Below the pieces are notes generated by a model. The model made no database searches and had not been told where the DNA came from. It worked only from the letters and a program-made list of their open reading frames with translations. A stretch of DNA of 64,000 nucleotides, taken from positions 248,001 through 312,000 of the forward strand of contig JACKHM010000005.1 of assembly GCA_020638995.1 (NCBI GenBank). The letters are read 5' to 3'. The stretch comes from Planctomycetaceae bacterium. GTDB lineage: Bacteria; Planctomycetota; Planctomycetia; Pirellulales; Pirellulaceae. Both the position numbers and the translations under genes were made by a program. Shown one piece after another: positions 58,101-64,000 of this stretch (position 1 is the first letter of the stretch; each line of letters opens with the position of its first letter).

Positions 58101-59099
58101 CGGGTCCGCGGGCGGCGTATGCGAGCTGCCGTTCGTGAAGTCAATCAGTCGGCGGGGAGTTCACGGTTGTTGTTGGCGGATATCGAAGTTGCTTGGCAGT
58201 CGGACGCAAGGTACTTCGGTTCGGTAATGTTCGACTTGGACCCAGGCGCACTAACAGCTTGCGGTCTGGTCGTGCCGCCGAGTGTCGAAGTGTTGCATGT
58301 TTCGGTTGATGACGTACCCGCACTTTTGCAAGAGTCGGAAACGAATGCGCCGAGTTTTTTGCTCGGAGCGGAAAGGCTCACCCAACGGATCACCATCTTG
58401 TTCCGAGGACATGCGGTTCCTTTGACGACCGAACCGACGAGTCTTACGATTGCCACGCCAAGTCTAAGAGGTTTTGAACCTGTGACAACGCTGTGGTCGG
58501 TACACGATCCTTCGAGCGAAACTTCGGTTCCTTTGTTGGATCATGCAATCATCGATGCCGTCGGGACGAAGAAAGTCCGGTCGGAAGTAATCCAGCAGAT
58601 CTTGAGCTACAATGCGGGACCTGTCCCACAGCACCGATCCAATGATCTTCAACATTGGCAGGAGCGATGGCAGGAGCGCCTGGCCGCTGCAAACTTCAAT
58701 CCTGTACACGAGAACCCTCCCATTGCGGCGTCGTTTACGTCTTCACCTCTCGCGAACAAGTGGAGACACGCCAACAGCGGACGCGATCGTTGGACCTATT
58801 GTCTCTTTGATGGTGCAACATCCTCGTTGACTATCCTGCGCAGCAACCGCAACGCGACCGATTGGCCGATTCGATTTGCCATTGCGATGGCGGTTGGGGG
58901 ATTTGGTTGGTTCGTCTGGAGAGTGCGTGAGTATGACCGAGTGCGCGATGTTTTCAGCCGTTGGCCTCAACTCCCAGGCGTCGTATTCGGTATTATCTGC
59001 TGGTTGTGGCTGACGCCGAGCGTCGTAGGATGGTTGATCGTCGCGGCATTCGTTCTAAGTTCAATGCGTCCCAGTTTTCGTTCTCGCGCCGCCCGCTGA
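52194..59099 (+). CDS. Giant exported membrane protein, apparent two-unit fusion
   Basis: The 2301-residue product begins with a signal-like segment (HRFAFIVGFLCAVKLGVV). A beta-rich ectodomain leads to a first membrane block near residues 1143-1215 (LLLIAVIFALVVPATIILFA). A second signal-like helix follows near 1237-1260 (GLWLIAIVFFFAVGRGGFA), a second beta-rich ectodomain, and a final membrane block at about 2222-2295. The second half alone is about the size of the upstream 1128-residue protein. This suggests that an A-B-C set of three similar genes has lost the B/C boundary. No catalytic motif was found; an envelope structural or transport role is an inference only. Confidence 0.8.
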   Translation: MTFCVTPTHRFAFIVGFLCAVKLGVVKDCCLWGQEAEPAAIQFQRIEIPEGRIDDIGGELIPSDRDEFQRTVNELNAKYRALHGLAKPSLVAARYTATFQNGQFVDGSAELDIKHPHPEPAYLSLSSLGLAAENFRWKSNPSVTPEAGLLPSGETGVLVSKSDTLTFRWSLRATSDTDRGLQFQLSLPDATTSELILDFPIGLGPECVDAIITPIPGDSEAARDIVAKARWRVELGATHRTEVNVRPTPQEGGDAHLVMVRPTFDYRISTTGLEFRAILEIDLQRRPLRNLTMQVDPRLRIGTISLNGLPVSFAANASMPDQILIELPTLAAAGPNELSATGYAETRLDGLWRLPQVQLLDVLWRQGNATIDVVEPLQIGQFDLHDCALRGVEPLPSPAVGESRRLTLLSPDATCDLLLTRQTPKLRADLGTTITLKESIISAQSIAEVSAIYGPVFSILLQRDVGWIVDSIETQPTRIEHVEVIRGTRGLSRKIILKEPITLQNPLRLIVKTHRRMPSSGTLSGLEMRPVSLSGDVAETRLIAVRTELPLQLDVLGDASVTRITEATLTSAEKSLIAGDGSPLVFRDDPQADRIRVALRSQVPRFAGEIVVDAMVEAKTMKQVFLFQCMPLSTRVGSLRVRFSPAPSESIQWSAIGDGAGGVTPVKLDEQGNEWELRLRRPRSVPFEIRAKLTRQANGKSGDPSRSEAIILASLPDAETQVGTVNVGTPDGSDFTLQNAGLRAIPAPIEDADRLPTLRATYRYAPAQDVTLELLRDVPPIDLPDAWIWNAEIASRIEINGDITHAALLRIENTGAPHFSIKLPEGTSLDRIEVDGVRVAGGGGTVNHTIPLPPSQHFPTVELRYRQMGMVVGNYRRERIVLPEWNLRCLNQAWHVWIPPDYQLATGVDWWDFAHANSDEAKSFNWEQRLFGVEVLRRSGTPWRFSSFLHETREDDHSSRERRILAQVEGILGALDAALGRDREDTAAALNWHTAISQATSGEDLEQTPIYIDCEALTESGVSPDTLLSPQATSATGALRLSDLVFVGNDNSLILTSFSAQAAGDFGACQELAERVFYSSEGELPRASRYVLIRDWSREADLYTSAWKDAEAIRDFTPLVGWTNIRLPAENGECQIILLSSTMLEAASQAIMFMAIACGFWTGRRNATVLHALLLIAVIFALVVPATIILFARSAFLGLLAAVVLVGLRRQMPTNALARNPDDSMSFRVSHRKESVTTGLWLIAIVFFFAVGRGGFAQERPAAATSEIAKVFRVYDPVDADGQPAGSRFYVSRAFFDAIESLKTTLGTQRFGAVLTSARYSLAVPETPMSAMLPELAAEFEIVSPADGPSEIRLPFVRDELQLVDATFDGQRVYPHWSADGESLEVRAEMLGQHKLRLIFRPVLIPKAEKTSFDLRIPSIFDSRLTITGRDAALIEPTSALGSIIRTDESVEVELGPTEQLSVQWSVSDLMSSKPPEYTVSQLMWMRAEARAITFETQFVFSVLSGTLAEVELLVDPRLQLLVSDTQDQVFDSLTPDNSLRRIRYQFEKVYNANEIVTIRPTFVMAELPKDGVVTRPLIKLSSRVIDNPLLAVSASAGISAVLTHADDWPSLQPRIFAEAWGTMQSPGEVVQLPTNESDWSLTVTPLVPRLQGNDVTELRIRRQQALVSYAAQAEVQDGPVFQLVLNVPREMTIDKVSVFQDDVDLVRRYSKSSTGATTLFLVAPAIGELQVNLAGTQPVPTKGEFVFAGIQLASPEKMEHRLVVLRRADVLVKAASNAGNSGSEGPSVDLQELHAGERVVGIYDISNRNEATTSQFKLNIAPNPAKFSGRLTTKLRSEGSQWSVDGDVSLQVAQGVLDSVRVRLPRELTASLKLEPPYPFKLLDVPGQSEPNLVITPPAAIDKTFQVELHASLQTSSDGSIIAPPIEVLDSPQVERLLVLPKRSAEQEIEWDIRGLEQPESDELQTTYRVRGRRMRAAVREVNQSAGSSRLLLADIEVAWQSDARYFGSVMFDLDPGALTACGLVVPPSVEVLHVSVDDVPALLQESETNAPSFLLGAERLTQRITILFRGHAVPLTTEPTSLTIATPSLRGFEPVTTLWSVHDPSSETSVPLLDHAIIDAVGTKKVRSEVIQQILSYNAGPVPQHRSNDLQHWQERWQERLAAANFNPVHENPPIAASFTSSPLANKWRHANSGRDRWTYCLFDGATSSLTILRSNRNATDWPIRFAIAMAVGGFGWFVWRVREYDRVRDVFSRWPQLPGVVFGIICWLWLTPSVVGWLIVAAFVLSSMRPSFRSRAAR

Positions 59100-59142
59100 G
59101 AATCTCGCCGAATCGAGTTGTTCGTCCCAATTCAATGTGCTA

Positions 59143-59736
59143 CTACGATCTGCTGGCGAGTTGCCTTTCGACGTATTTGGCCAATAGGTCCGTTTCAATG
59201 TTCACTTCGCCGCCAACTTGCAGTTGGCCGAGTGTCGTGACCTGAAGTGTGTGGGGGATTAACGCAACGCTGAATCGGTCTTCTTCGACATCGACAAGCG
59301 TCAGGCTGATTCCGTCGACAGCAACGGACCCTTTGCTGGCCATTTGCCGAGTCAACATCCTTGGAACACGAAACCAAAACTTCGACCAATCATCGTCGTC
59401 ATGTCGTTGGTCAAGATGGCCGACGGCATCGATATGTCCTGAGACCAGATGGCCTCCAAGTCGGTCGCCGAATTGCAGCGATCGTTCGAGGTTGACGCGG
59501 CTACCTTGGATCAGCCGACCAAGGTTGGTGCGGCTAAGCGTTTCTTCGCCAGCATCAAAACTGAACGCTTCGGAATTGAATTCGACGACCGTCAAGCAGC
59601 ATCCGTTTACTGCGACGCTGTCGCCCAATTCAAGACCGTGGGCGATTTCGGGGCTACGGACTATCAATCGAACTCCAGGTGGTCGTGACTGGATTGCCAC
59701 GATTTCGCCCATCGCCTCTACCAAGCCGGTAAACAT
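59143..59736 (-). CDS. ribE: Riboflavin synthase (alpha subunit)
   Basis: The 197-residue product has the family N-terminus MFTGLVEAMGEI and two lumazine-binding repeats, the second starting at GGHLVSGHIDAVG. Motifs VAVNGCCLTVV and SVAVDGISLTLVDVE are the paired strands of each barrel. The enzyme joins two molecules of dimethylribityllumazine to make riboflavin. It is convergent with the giant gene, the stops being 44 bp apart, and divergent from enolase. No other rib gene is nearby. Confidence 0.96.
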   Translation of the reverse strand: MFTGLVEAMGEIVAIQSRPPGVRLIVRSPEIAHGLELGDSVAVNGCCLTVVEFNSEAFSFDAGEETLSRTNLGRLIQGSRVNLERSLQFGDRLGGHLVSGHIDAVGHLDQRHDDDDWSKFWFRVPRMLTRQMASKGSVAVDGISLTLVDVEEDRFSVALIPHTLQVTTLGQLQVGGEVNIETDLLAKYVERQLASRS

Positions 59737-59960
59737 CTCTCGGTCCCTGCTTTCAGGTTAATCGTCAACGATGTGAACAACTGCACTTGTTGTAGCGCGG
59801 CGCACACCGTTTCGCAATCACGGGCGGCTCTCTAGCTGGGATAGTCAATCGGGCGATCATTGTGCAGAATGTCCAGGTCTAAGCATCGATAAACGCCGCC
59901 TTGAGTCGCTGTTTCAGCGTCAGGGCGTTTTAGCACTCTAGCTACAGAAAGCGAGAAAAC

Positions 59961-61235
59961 ATGAGCATTATCGGAGCAATTCACGGTCGGCAAATTCTGG
60001 ACAGCCGCGGCAATCCTACGGTCGAGGTGGAGGTTTCGTTAACGGACGGGTCGTTTGGACGTGCTGCGGTTCCAAGCGGTGCGAGCACCGGAGCTCACGA
60101 GGCCTGGGAGCTGCGCGACGGGGGAACCGAGTTCATGGGCAAGGGCGTGACGAAAGCCGTTCACAATATCAATGATGTCATCGCCGACGAACTAGCGGGG
60201 TGGGATGCGCTGGACCAGGCGGCCATCGATCAGCAAATGATCTCGCTCGACGGAACGGCGAACAAGAGCAAGCTTGGCGCAAACGCCATCTTGGGTGTCT
60301 CGCTGGCTGTTGCCAAAGCAGCCGCGCAGCACACGGCACAGCCACTCTATCGTTACCTCGGTGGCGTCGGCGCGAACATCCTGCCCGCACCGATGATGAA
60401 CATCGTCAATGGCGGAGAACACGCGGACAACTCGGTGGACGTGCAAGAGTTTATGGTGATGCCGCTAGGATTCGATCGTTACAGTGACGCCGTGCGGTGT
60501 GGCTGCGAGATCTTTCACAACCTGAAGAAAGTGCTCAACACCAAGGGCCTCAACACTGCGGTCGGTGACGAGGGCGGTTTCGCTCCCGATCTTGGAAGCA
60601 ACCGCGAAGCGCTCGACTTGATCATGGAGGCGATCGAGAAAGCCGGCTATAAGCCGGGTGAACAAGTTCAAATTGCGCTCGACGTTGCAGCCACCGAGTT
60701 GTACGACACGAAGAAGAAAGTCTACAAGGTGGATAATAAAGAGATTGATTCCGCCGGAATGGTCGACTTTTTGGCCGATTGGGCTGCGAACTATCCGATC
60801 TGCTCAATTGAGGACGGTTGCAGCGAAGATGATTGGGAAGGCTGGAAATTGTTGACCGACAAGATTGGCGGCAAGGTGCAACTGGTCGGCGACGATCTGT
60901 TCGTCACCAACACCGAACGTCTACAGCGTGGCATTGACGAGGGAATCGCGAACAGCATCCTGATCAAAGTCAACCAGATCGGTACGCTCACCGAGACGAT
61001 TGCTGCGATACATCTCGCTCATCGGAACGGGTATAGCAGTATCTCGAGCCATCGCAGCGGTGAGACCGAGGACGCGACGATCGCCGATTTGGCGGTCGCG
61101 TTGGGGACCGGCCAGATCAAAACGGGTTCAGCTTCCCGCAGTGACCGTATGGCCAAGTACAACCAGTTGCTTCGTATCGAAGAGGAGCTCGGTGACGGAG
61201 CTATCTATGGCGGACCGCTGTTTCCGAAGCGATAG
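59961..61235 (+). CDS. eno: Enolase
   Basis: The 424-residue product is full length. It starts with the canonical ARQILDSRGNPTVE-type segment (IIGAIHGRQILDSRGNPTVE) and has the metal-binding region SIEDGCSEDDWEGW. It ends with the enolase signature LIKVNQIGTLTET followed by SHRSGETED. The enzyme interconverts 2-phosphoglycerate and phosphoenolpyruvate in glycolysis. GAAAGCGAG precedes the ATG. An intrinsic terminator lies 26 bp after the stop, so it is a single-gene transcript. Confidence 0.98.
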   Translation: MSIIGAIHGRQILDSRGNPTVEVEVSLTDGSFGRAAVPSGASTGAHEAWELRDGGTEFMGKGVTKAVHNINDVIADELAGWDALDQAAIDQQMISLDGTANKSKLGANAILGVSLAVAKAAAQHTAQPLYRYLGGVGANILPAPMMNIVNGGEHADNSVDVQEFMVMPLGFDRYSDAVRCGCEIFHNLKKVLNTKGLNTAVGDEGGFAPDLGSNREALDLIMEAIEKAGYKPGEQVQIALDVAATELYDTKKKVYKVDNKEIDSAGMVDFLADWAANYPICSIEDGCSEDDWEGWKLLTDKIGGKVQLVGDDLFVTNTERLQRGIDEGIANSILIKVNQIGTLTETIAAIHLAHRNGYSSISSHRSGETEDATIADLAVALGTGQIKTGSASRSDRMAKYNQLLRIEEELGDGAIYGGPLFPKR

Positions 61236-61261
61236 ATGAACTTTGCCGCGTGAAATCAAGG

Positions 61262-61289
61262 AGCCCGGTCAACCGACCGGGCTTTCTTT
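61262..61289 (+). terminator. Intrinsic terminator of enolase
   Basis: AGCCCGGT, a six-base loop and ACCGGGCT are followed by TTCTTT, directly downstream of eno. Confidence 0.92.
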
Positions 61290-61356
61290 ATTAGTGACGC
61301 TTCGGAATCGAGCCTTAGGCAGTTCTCAGCAGCAATAGCATTCCTATAATGCAGGC

Positions 61357-61725
61357 ATGATGAAAACTCCATTGGCTGCCGCCCGAACGGGAATTACCGA
61401 CTCGCCGTGGTACTGGGTGTACCTCTTTTGCACGGCGGGAGCCGTTGCCTTGATGTTGGCGGGGCCCAAATTTGCTGCGAGACAATCACAAATTGAACGC
61501 AAGTACGAAGCTCGCCAACAAGCAGCTCAAATTGTTGCCAATCAACGGTTTGACGTGTCCGAAATCGAATCCCAACCGTTAACCGAAACTCGCATCAAAC
61601 TCTGGCCGCTGTATGCGGTCCTGGGCGGAGTCTTGTCGATCGCGTGGTTCAAACTATGGCGGAACCACCGACGCGAGATGCGTGCAGGCGACGCAACCGC
61701 GTCTCCGAACGAAGTGTTCCCATGA
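61357..61725 (+). CDS. Small two-helix membrane protein
   Basis: The 122-residue product has two hydrophobic helices, near residues 18-36 (WYWVYLFCTAGAVALMLAGP) and 82-98 (LYAVLGGVLSIAWFKLW), joined by a charged coiled-coil-like linker (RQSQIERKYEARQQAAQ). Its stop overlaps the start of the next gene in ATGA, so the two are translationally coupled and probably act together. No family is recognised. Confidence 0.75.
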   Translation: MMKTPLAAARTGITDSPWYWVYLFCTAGAVALMLAGPKFAARQSQIERKYEARQQAAQIVANQRFDVSEIESQPLTETRIKLWPLYAVLGGVLSIAWFKLWRNHRREMRAGDATASPNEVFP

Positions 61726-62270
61726 GTTGGCTAATGGAGAATCCGACGACAGTCTTGGTGATGGGCGGAATCACTGCGCTCGTGTTCGGAGCGATCTGGC
61801 TGCAAACAGGACGCAAGATCGAACTCTATATCATGCTGGCAATTGTTACGTTCCTGGCTGTGCTGCTAGTCGCCGGTAGCATCTGGAAGTCTGATCGCCG
61901 GCAAGTCAAAACGGCTCTTTTTCTAATCGCTCGCGATGTTGAGAGGAACGATGTAGAAGCGGTCGTATCCCATCTTCATCCCAGCATTCCAGAGCTTAGT
62001 TCTCGAGTAGAGGCAGAAATGCCGATGTATAACTTCGAAGAAGTGAACATCAAGCAGAACCTGGAGATCGAAGTGTTCGCTGATGAGTCTCCGCCGCGAG
62101 CTGTCACAAGCTTTAATGTCGTGGTCGTCGCGAGTGATCGCTCAGGTCTCATCAACGGAAGAAGGGTACCACGGTTTATGAAGGTCACGTTTCTTAAGGA
62201 TGGAGACGAGTGGAAAGTCGCTGGCTATGAGCATCATGATCCCCGCGAGGGCTTCAAAAAGAAGCAGTAA
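61722..62270 (+). CDS. Membrane protein with an SnoaL/NTF2-like soluble part
   Basis: The ATG at 61,722 overlaps the previous stop and is preferred over an earlier in-frame one. The 182-residue product has two N-terminal helices (VLVMGGITALVFGAIWL and LYIMLAIVTFLAVLLVAGS). About 110 soluble residues follow, in a helix-plus-curved-sheet order (ARDVERNDVEAVVSHLHPSI, later MKVTFLKDGDEWKVAGYEHH) that resembles NTF2/SnoaL-like folds used for lipid or ligand binding. That fold call is by eye. Basic tail GFKKKQ. Confidence 0.75.
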   Translation: MSWLMENPTTVLVMGGITALVFGAIWLQTGRKIELYIMLAIVTFLAVLLVAGSIWKSDRRQVKTALFLIARDVERNDVEAVVSHLHPSIPELSSRVEAEMPMYNFEEVNIKQNLEIEVFADESPPRAVTSFNVVVVASDRSGLINGRRVPRFMKVTFLKDGDEWKVAGYEHHDPREGFKKKQ

Positions 62271-62616
62271 TCGTCACCCGTATTCATTGAACGACGAATG
62301 CTTATTGTTGTTGTTGTTCTTCTTCAGCGGCCAAGCTCTTTCGAATTTCACGAACTACGCCCGCTCGCCGAAGGTGACTGCTTCTTGATGCGTAAGGTGG
62401 CTTGTCTGCCCAACGCTTTCTAAAACAAACCTATCGCCCGGCGACGTGGATCACGCTCCGCGCGCTCCACCAACATTCGCCCCTGATGAGGACTTTCCAG
62501 GCATGATTCTGCTTGCCAAGCCACAGCGATGAGCCGATAATCAGCCTCACTGACCGAAGTCGCAAGCCAGCTTCCCTGGCTTCACCGTTCATTAAGACAG
62601 GCTGTCGTAGGAAATA
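62271..62616. other. Noncoding stretch of 346 bp
   Basis: No convincing gene. It contains a TTG microsatellite near 62,304-62,317 (with a following TTCTTC) and a piece of the ATCACGCTCCG repeat near 62,450. A box GCCCAAC at 62,410 resembles one half of an integron core site, but I see no matching partner. Confidence 0.5.
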
Positions 62617-63093
62617 TTGTTGGACGTACCAAAGATGGTGGTCTCGTCCCGAACACCTGAAGGTTGGCCAAACAGATGTCCGATCTGTGGCAACGACCTT
62701 CGCATTGAACCATCGCTGCGCACTTTAGACACGCCATGTCCTCATTGTGGGCACCTTCTCTGGTTCGCGCCGTTCGGTGAAATCGTGCCGGTCCTGAGTG
62801 CCTCGCAGTCTCGCTTTAGTTCTTCCGCCGTTGATCTCGCCGATCACGAAATCCCCGACCATGTCATTGAACTGCTTCCCGCATCCGTCGCTCACAAGAA
62901 TCATGTCCTACCAATTGCCGAAACGCGGGATTCATTGATTGTGGCCGTCGCCGATCCATCCAACATCGAAACCGTGGACAAGCTCCGGTTTATCCTCAAC
63001 CGGAACATCGGTGTTGTTCATGCCACCGAAGAATGGTTGTCTGAACGAATCCGCAAACATTACGGCGATGACACATCGGATGGGGCATCCTAG
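62617..63093 (+). CDS. Zinc-ribbon protein with a GspE/MshE N-terminal-like domain
   Basis: The 158-residue product starts near a TTG with GTAGGA before it; an ATG at 62,635 is another option. It begins with a zinc ribbon (CPICGNDL ... CPHCGHLLW). From about residue 80 a domain follows with LLPASVAHKNHVLPIAETRD and DPSNIETVDKLRFILNRNIG, the pattern of the MshEN/T2SSE-N domain found in front of pilus and secretion ATPases. The ATPase itself is absent. Such short stand-alone copies may bind nucleotides such as cyclic di-GMP or act as adaptors. It may be the cargo of the first cassette of the array at the right end. Confidence 0.75.
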   Translation: MLDVPKMVVSSRTPEGWPNRCPICGNDLRIEPSLRTLDTPCPHCGHLLWFAPFGEIVPVLSASQSRFSSSAVDLADHEIPDHVIELLPASVAHKNHVLPIAETRDSLIVAVADPSNIETVDKLRFILNRNIGVVHATEEWLSERIRKHYGDDTSDGAS

Positions 63094-63100
63094 CACGGGC

Positions 63101-63250
63101 GTCCAGCAATGTGTGGCCGCTGAGTTGCGGCATCCATGCCGCAAACGCCTTCCTTCTTCATTCACCGCGGGCTCTCGTTGTATAATCGTCTGGGTGGCCA
63201 GCGTCTTTCGCTTCGATCAGGGGCGGCGTCGGCCACACAAACCGTTAGGC
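63101..63250 (+). repeat. attC-like recombination site 1 (candidate integron cassette boundary)
   Basis: The 150-bp segment is bounded on the left by GTCCAGC (RYYYAAC with one change) and on the right by GTTAGGC, which fits the integron core box GTTRRRY exactly. Just inside, TGTGTGGCCG (63,110) and CGGCCACACA (63,230) are perfect inverted repeats, giving the folded stem that attC sites need. An inner GCGGCAT/ATGCCGC palindrome is also present. The segment is repeated after the toxin gene with about nine in ten bases the same. Confidence 0.65.
63157..63186 (+). promoter_or_regulatory. Promoter inside attC-like site 1, driving the toxin-antitoxin module
   Basis: TATAAT at 63,181-63,186 is perfect and is preceded by GTTG. 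A weak -35 (TTCATT) stands 18 bases upstream. It points to the antitoxin start about 83 bp away. The same TATAAT is kept in site 2. Confidence 0.6.
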
Positions 63251-63268
63251 GACCAAAGAGTGTAGAAT

Positions 63269-63481
63269 ATGAGAATGAACACTACAGACTTTCGCGATCT
63301 GCCCAATTCGGAAAAACTGCGGCTCGTTACGGAACTTTGGAACGAAATCGCATCATCGCCCGAACCGATTGTTGTTCCGCCTGAGGTTCTCCAGGAGGCT
63401 TCGCGCCGCTCTGCAGAACTAGACGACAATCCGTCGCTCGCAATCGACGATGACGAATTGTGGCGGCGAGTTGATGGCTAA
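63269..63481 (+). CDS. Antitoxin of a type II toxin-antitoxin system (addiction-module component)
   Basis: The 70-residue product (MRMNTTDFRDLPNSEKLRLV) has the short helical design of the TIGR02574/addiction-module antitoxin family, whose C-terminal half (EASRRSAELDDNPSLAIDDD) wraps around a ParE/RelE toxin. It is 70 residues long and acidic. The start could also be the second ATG two codons downstream. The stop codon overlaps the toxin start by 8 bases, which ensures antitoxin is made with the toxin. Both genes lie between the two attC-like repeats. Confidence 0.85.
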   Translation: MRMNTTDFRDLPNSEKLRLVTELWNEIASSPEPIVVPPEVLQEASRRSAELDDNPSLAIDDDELWRRVDG

Positions 63482-63773
63482 GAAGCGGCGATACCATCCG
63501 TCGGTGGCCGACGATTTATCCGCTGCCGTCAGCTACTACGACAATATCTCTGTCGAGTTGGGGAATCGTTTCCGGGCCTCTGTTCGCAAACGGCTGTGTG
63601 TCATTGCTGAGCACCCGCAATCATTTGCACGCATCCATCGAGAAATGCGAGCCACGATGACTGACCGATTTCCCTATGCAATCCTTTACGAAGATCGTGC
63701 TGAGTGCATTGCTGTACTGGGTGTGTTTCATGCTGCCTCCGACCAGGCGGGATGGTTCACACGTTCGTTGTGA
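63474..63773 (+). CDS. ParE/RelE-family toxin
   Basis: The 99-residue product starts with MAKKRRYHPSVADDLSAAVS, the usual basic N-terminus and helix pair. It continues with YYDNISVELGNRFRASVRKR and ends with a strand RFPYAILYEDRAECIAVLGV, all in the order of the ParE/RelE fold. These toxins either cut mRNA at the ribosome or poison DNA gyrase; which one applies cannot be told. The ATG at 63,474 overlaps the antitoxin by 8 bases. The next repeat begins 9 bp after its stop. Confidence 0.87.
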   Translation: MAKKRRYHPSVADDLSAAVSYYDNISVELGNRFRASVRKRLCVIAEHPQSFARIHREMRATMTDRFPYAILYEDRAECIAVLGVFHAASDQAGWFTRSL

Positions 63774-63781
63774 TCTTGGAC

Positions 63782-63933
63782 GCCCAACAATGTGTGGCCG
63801 CTGAGTTGCGGCATCCGTGCCGCGAACGCCTTCCTTCTTCATTCCACGCGGGCTCTCGTTGTATAATATCGTCTGGTTGGCAAACGTCTTACGCTTCGAT
63901 GAGGGGCGGCGTCGGCCACACAACCCGTTGCAC
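63782..63933 (+). repeat. attC-like recombination site 2
   Basis: The 152-bp segment starts with GCCCAAC, an exact match to the RYYYAAC box, followed by AATGTGTGGCC. It ends with CGGCCACACA and GTTGCAC (GTTRRRY with one change). The inverted arms TGTGTGGCCG/CGGCCACACA are identical to those of site 1. A TATAAT lies at 63,862-63,867 and points rightward into the unit that begins near 63,934 and runs off the window; an ATG at 63,988 may open it. Confidence 0.65.
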
Positions 63934-64000
63934 GAAGTCTAAGAGTGCTCCACTCAGGACGGCGACAAGAGGATACGATCGGATTCAATGTCAAGGCGTA

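Noticed and set aside
62200..62388. Leucine-rich short frame (poly-L from the TTG microsatellite)
   Set aside because: Low-complexity translation of a microsatellite that overlaps the end of a real gene.
63110..63922. The two flanking repeats as MITEs or a composite transposon
   Set aside because: Inverted ends fit, but no target duplications or transposase are seen and the boxes outside the arms fit integron core sites better. Kept as the main alternative.

Overview
The window looks like a chromosomal piece of a planctomycete, most likely of the Pirellulales. The evidence is a set of families that are characteristic of that phylum: a planctomycete cytochrome c/DUF1549/DUF1553 protein followed by a DUF1501 protein, a DUF1559 prepilin-like gene with a C-terminal H-x9-DG motif, a fused ResB/CcsA cytochrome c biogenesis protein, glycine-rich Type IV pilus-like proteins, and giant signal-peptide proteins with no familiar domain. 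No rRNA genes, CRISPR arrays, transposases or phage genes were seen.

Layout. 1-13,031: a truncated bile-acid:sodium symporter-like gene diverges from chorismate synthase (aroC) and a membrane-anchored hypothetical gene. A long minus-strand block follows: diguanylate cyclase, small secreted protein, a helix-turn-helix protein with a C-terminal membrane anchor, a lipoprotein, CcsBA and GluQ. 13,995-25,549: a YhaO/YhaN nuclease-ATPase pair, tRNA-Asp with its own promoter and terminator, a second diguanylate cyclase, a TPR protein, several small proteins, a uronate isomerase-like enzyme, an ECF sigma factor and a DUF423 protein. 25,703-36,335: a minus-strand Type IV pilus/type II secretion-like locus in the order PilM-PilN fusion, two membrane-anchored proteins in the usual PilO and PilP positions, a terminator, then a secretin. 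36,760-48,676: an alpha-mannosidase-like protein, a nucleotidyltransferase-fold protein, a frameshifted DUF1559 gene, the cytochrome/DUF1501 pair and an inositol monophosphatase. 48,811-59,099: two enormous overlapping genes that together look like three copies of one design (exported beta-rich part followed by a multi-helix membrane block). 59,143-62,270: riboflavin synthase, enolase and two small membrane proteins.

The right end (62,617-64,000) is the most unusual part. A complete type II toxin-antitoxin module lies between two nearly identical repeats of about 150 bp. Each repeat has inverted ends and short 7-bp boxes resembling the core sites of integron attC recombination sites, and each carries a perfect TATAAT pointing into the next unit. 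This reads as part of a chromosomal integron gene-cassette array, although no integrase is inside the window. Two families of short palindromic repeats are also scattered between genes.

All functional calls come from reading motifs and gene order; no database search was possible.
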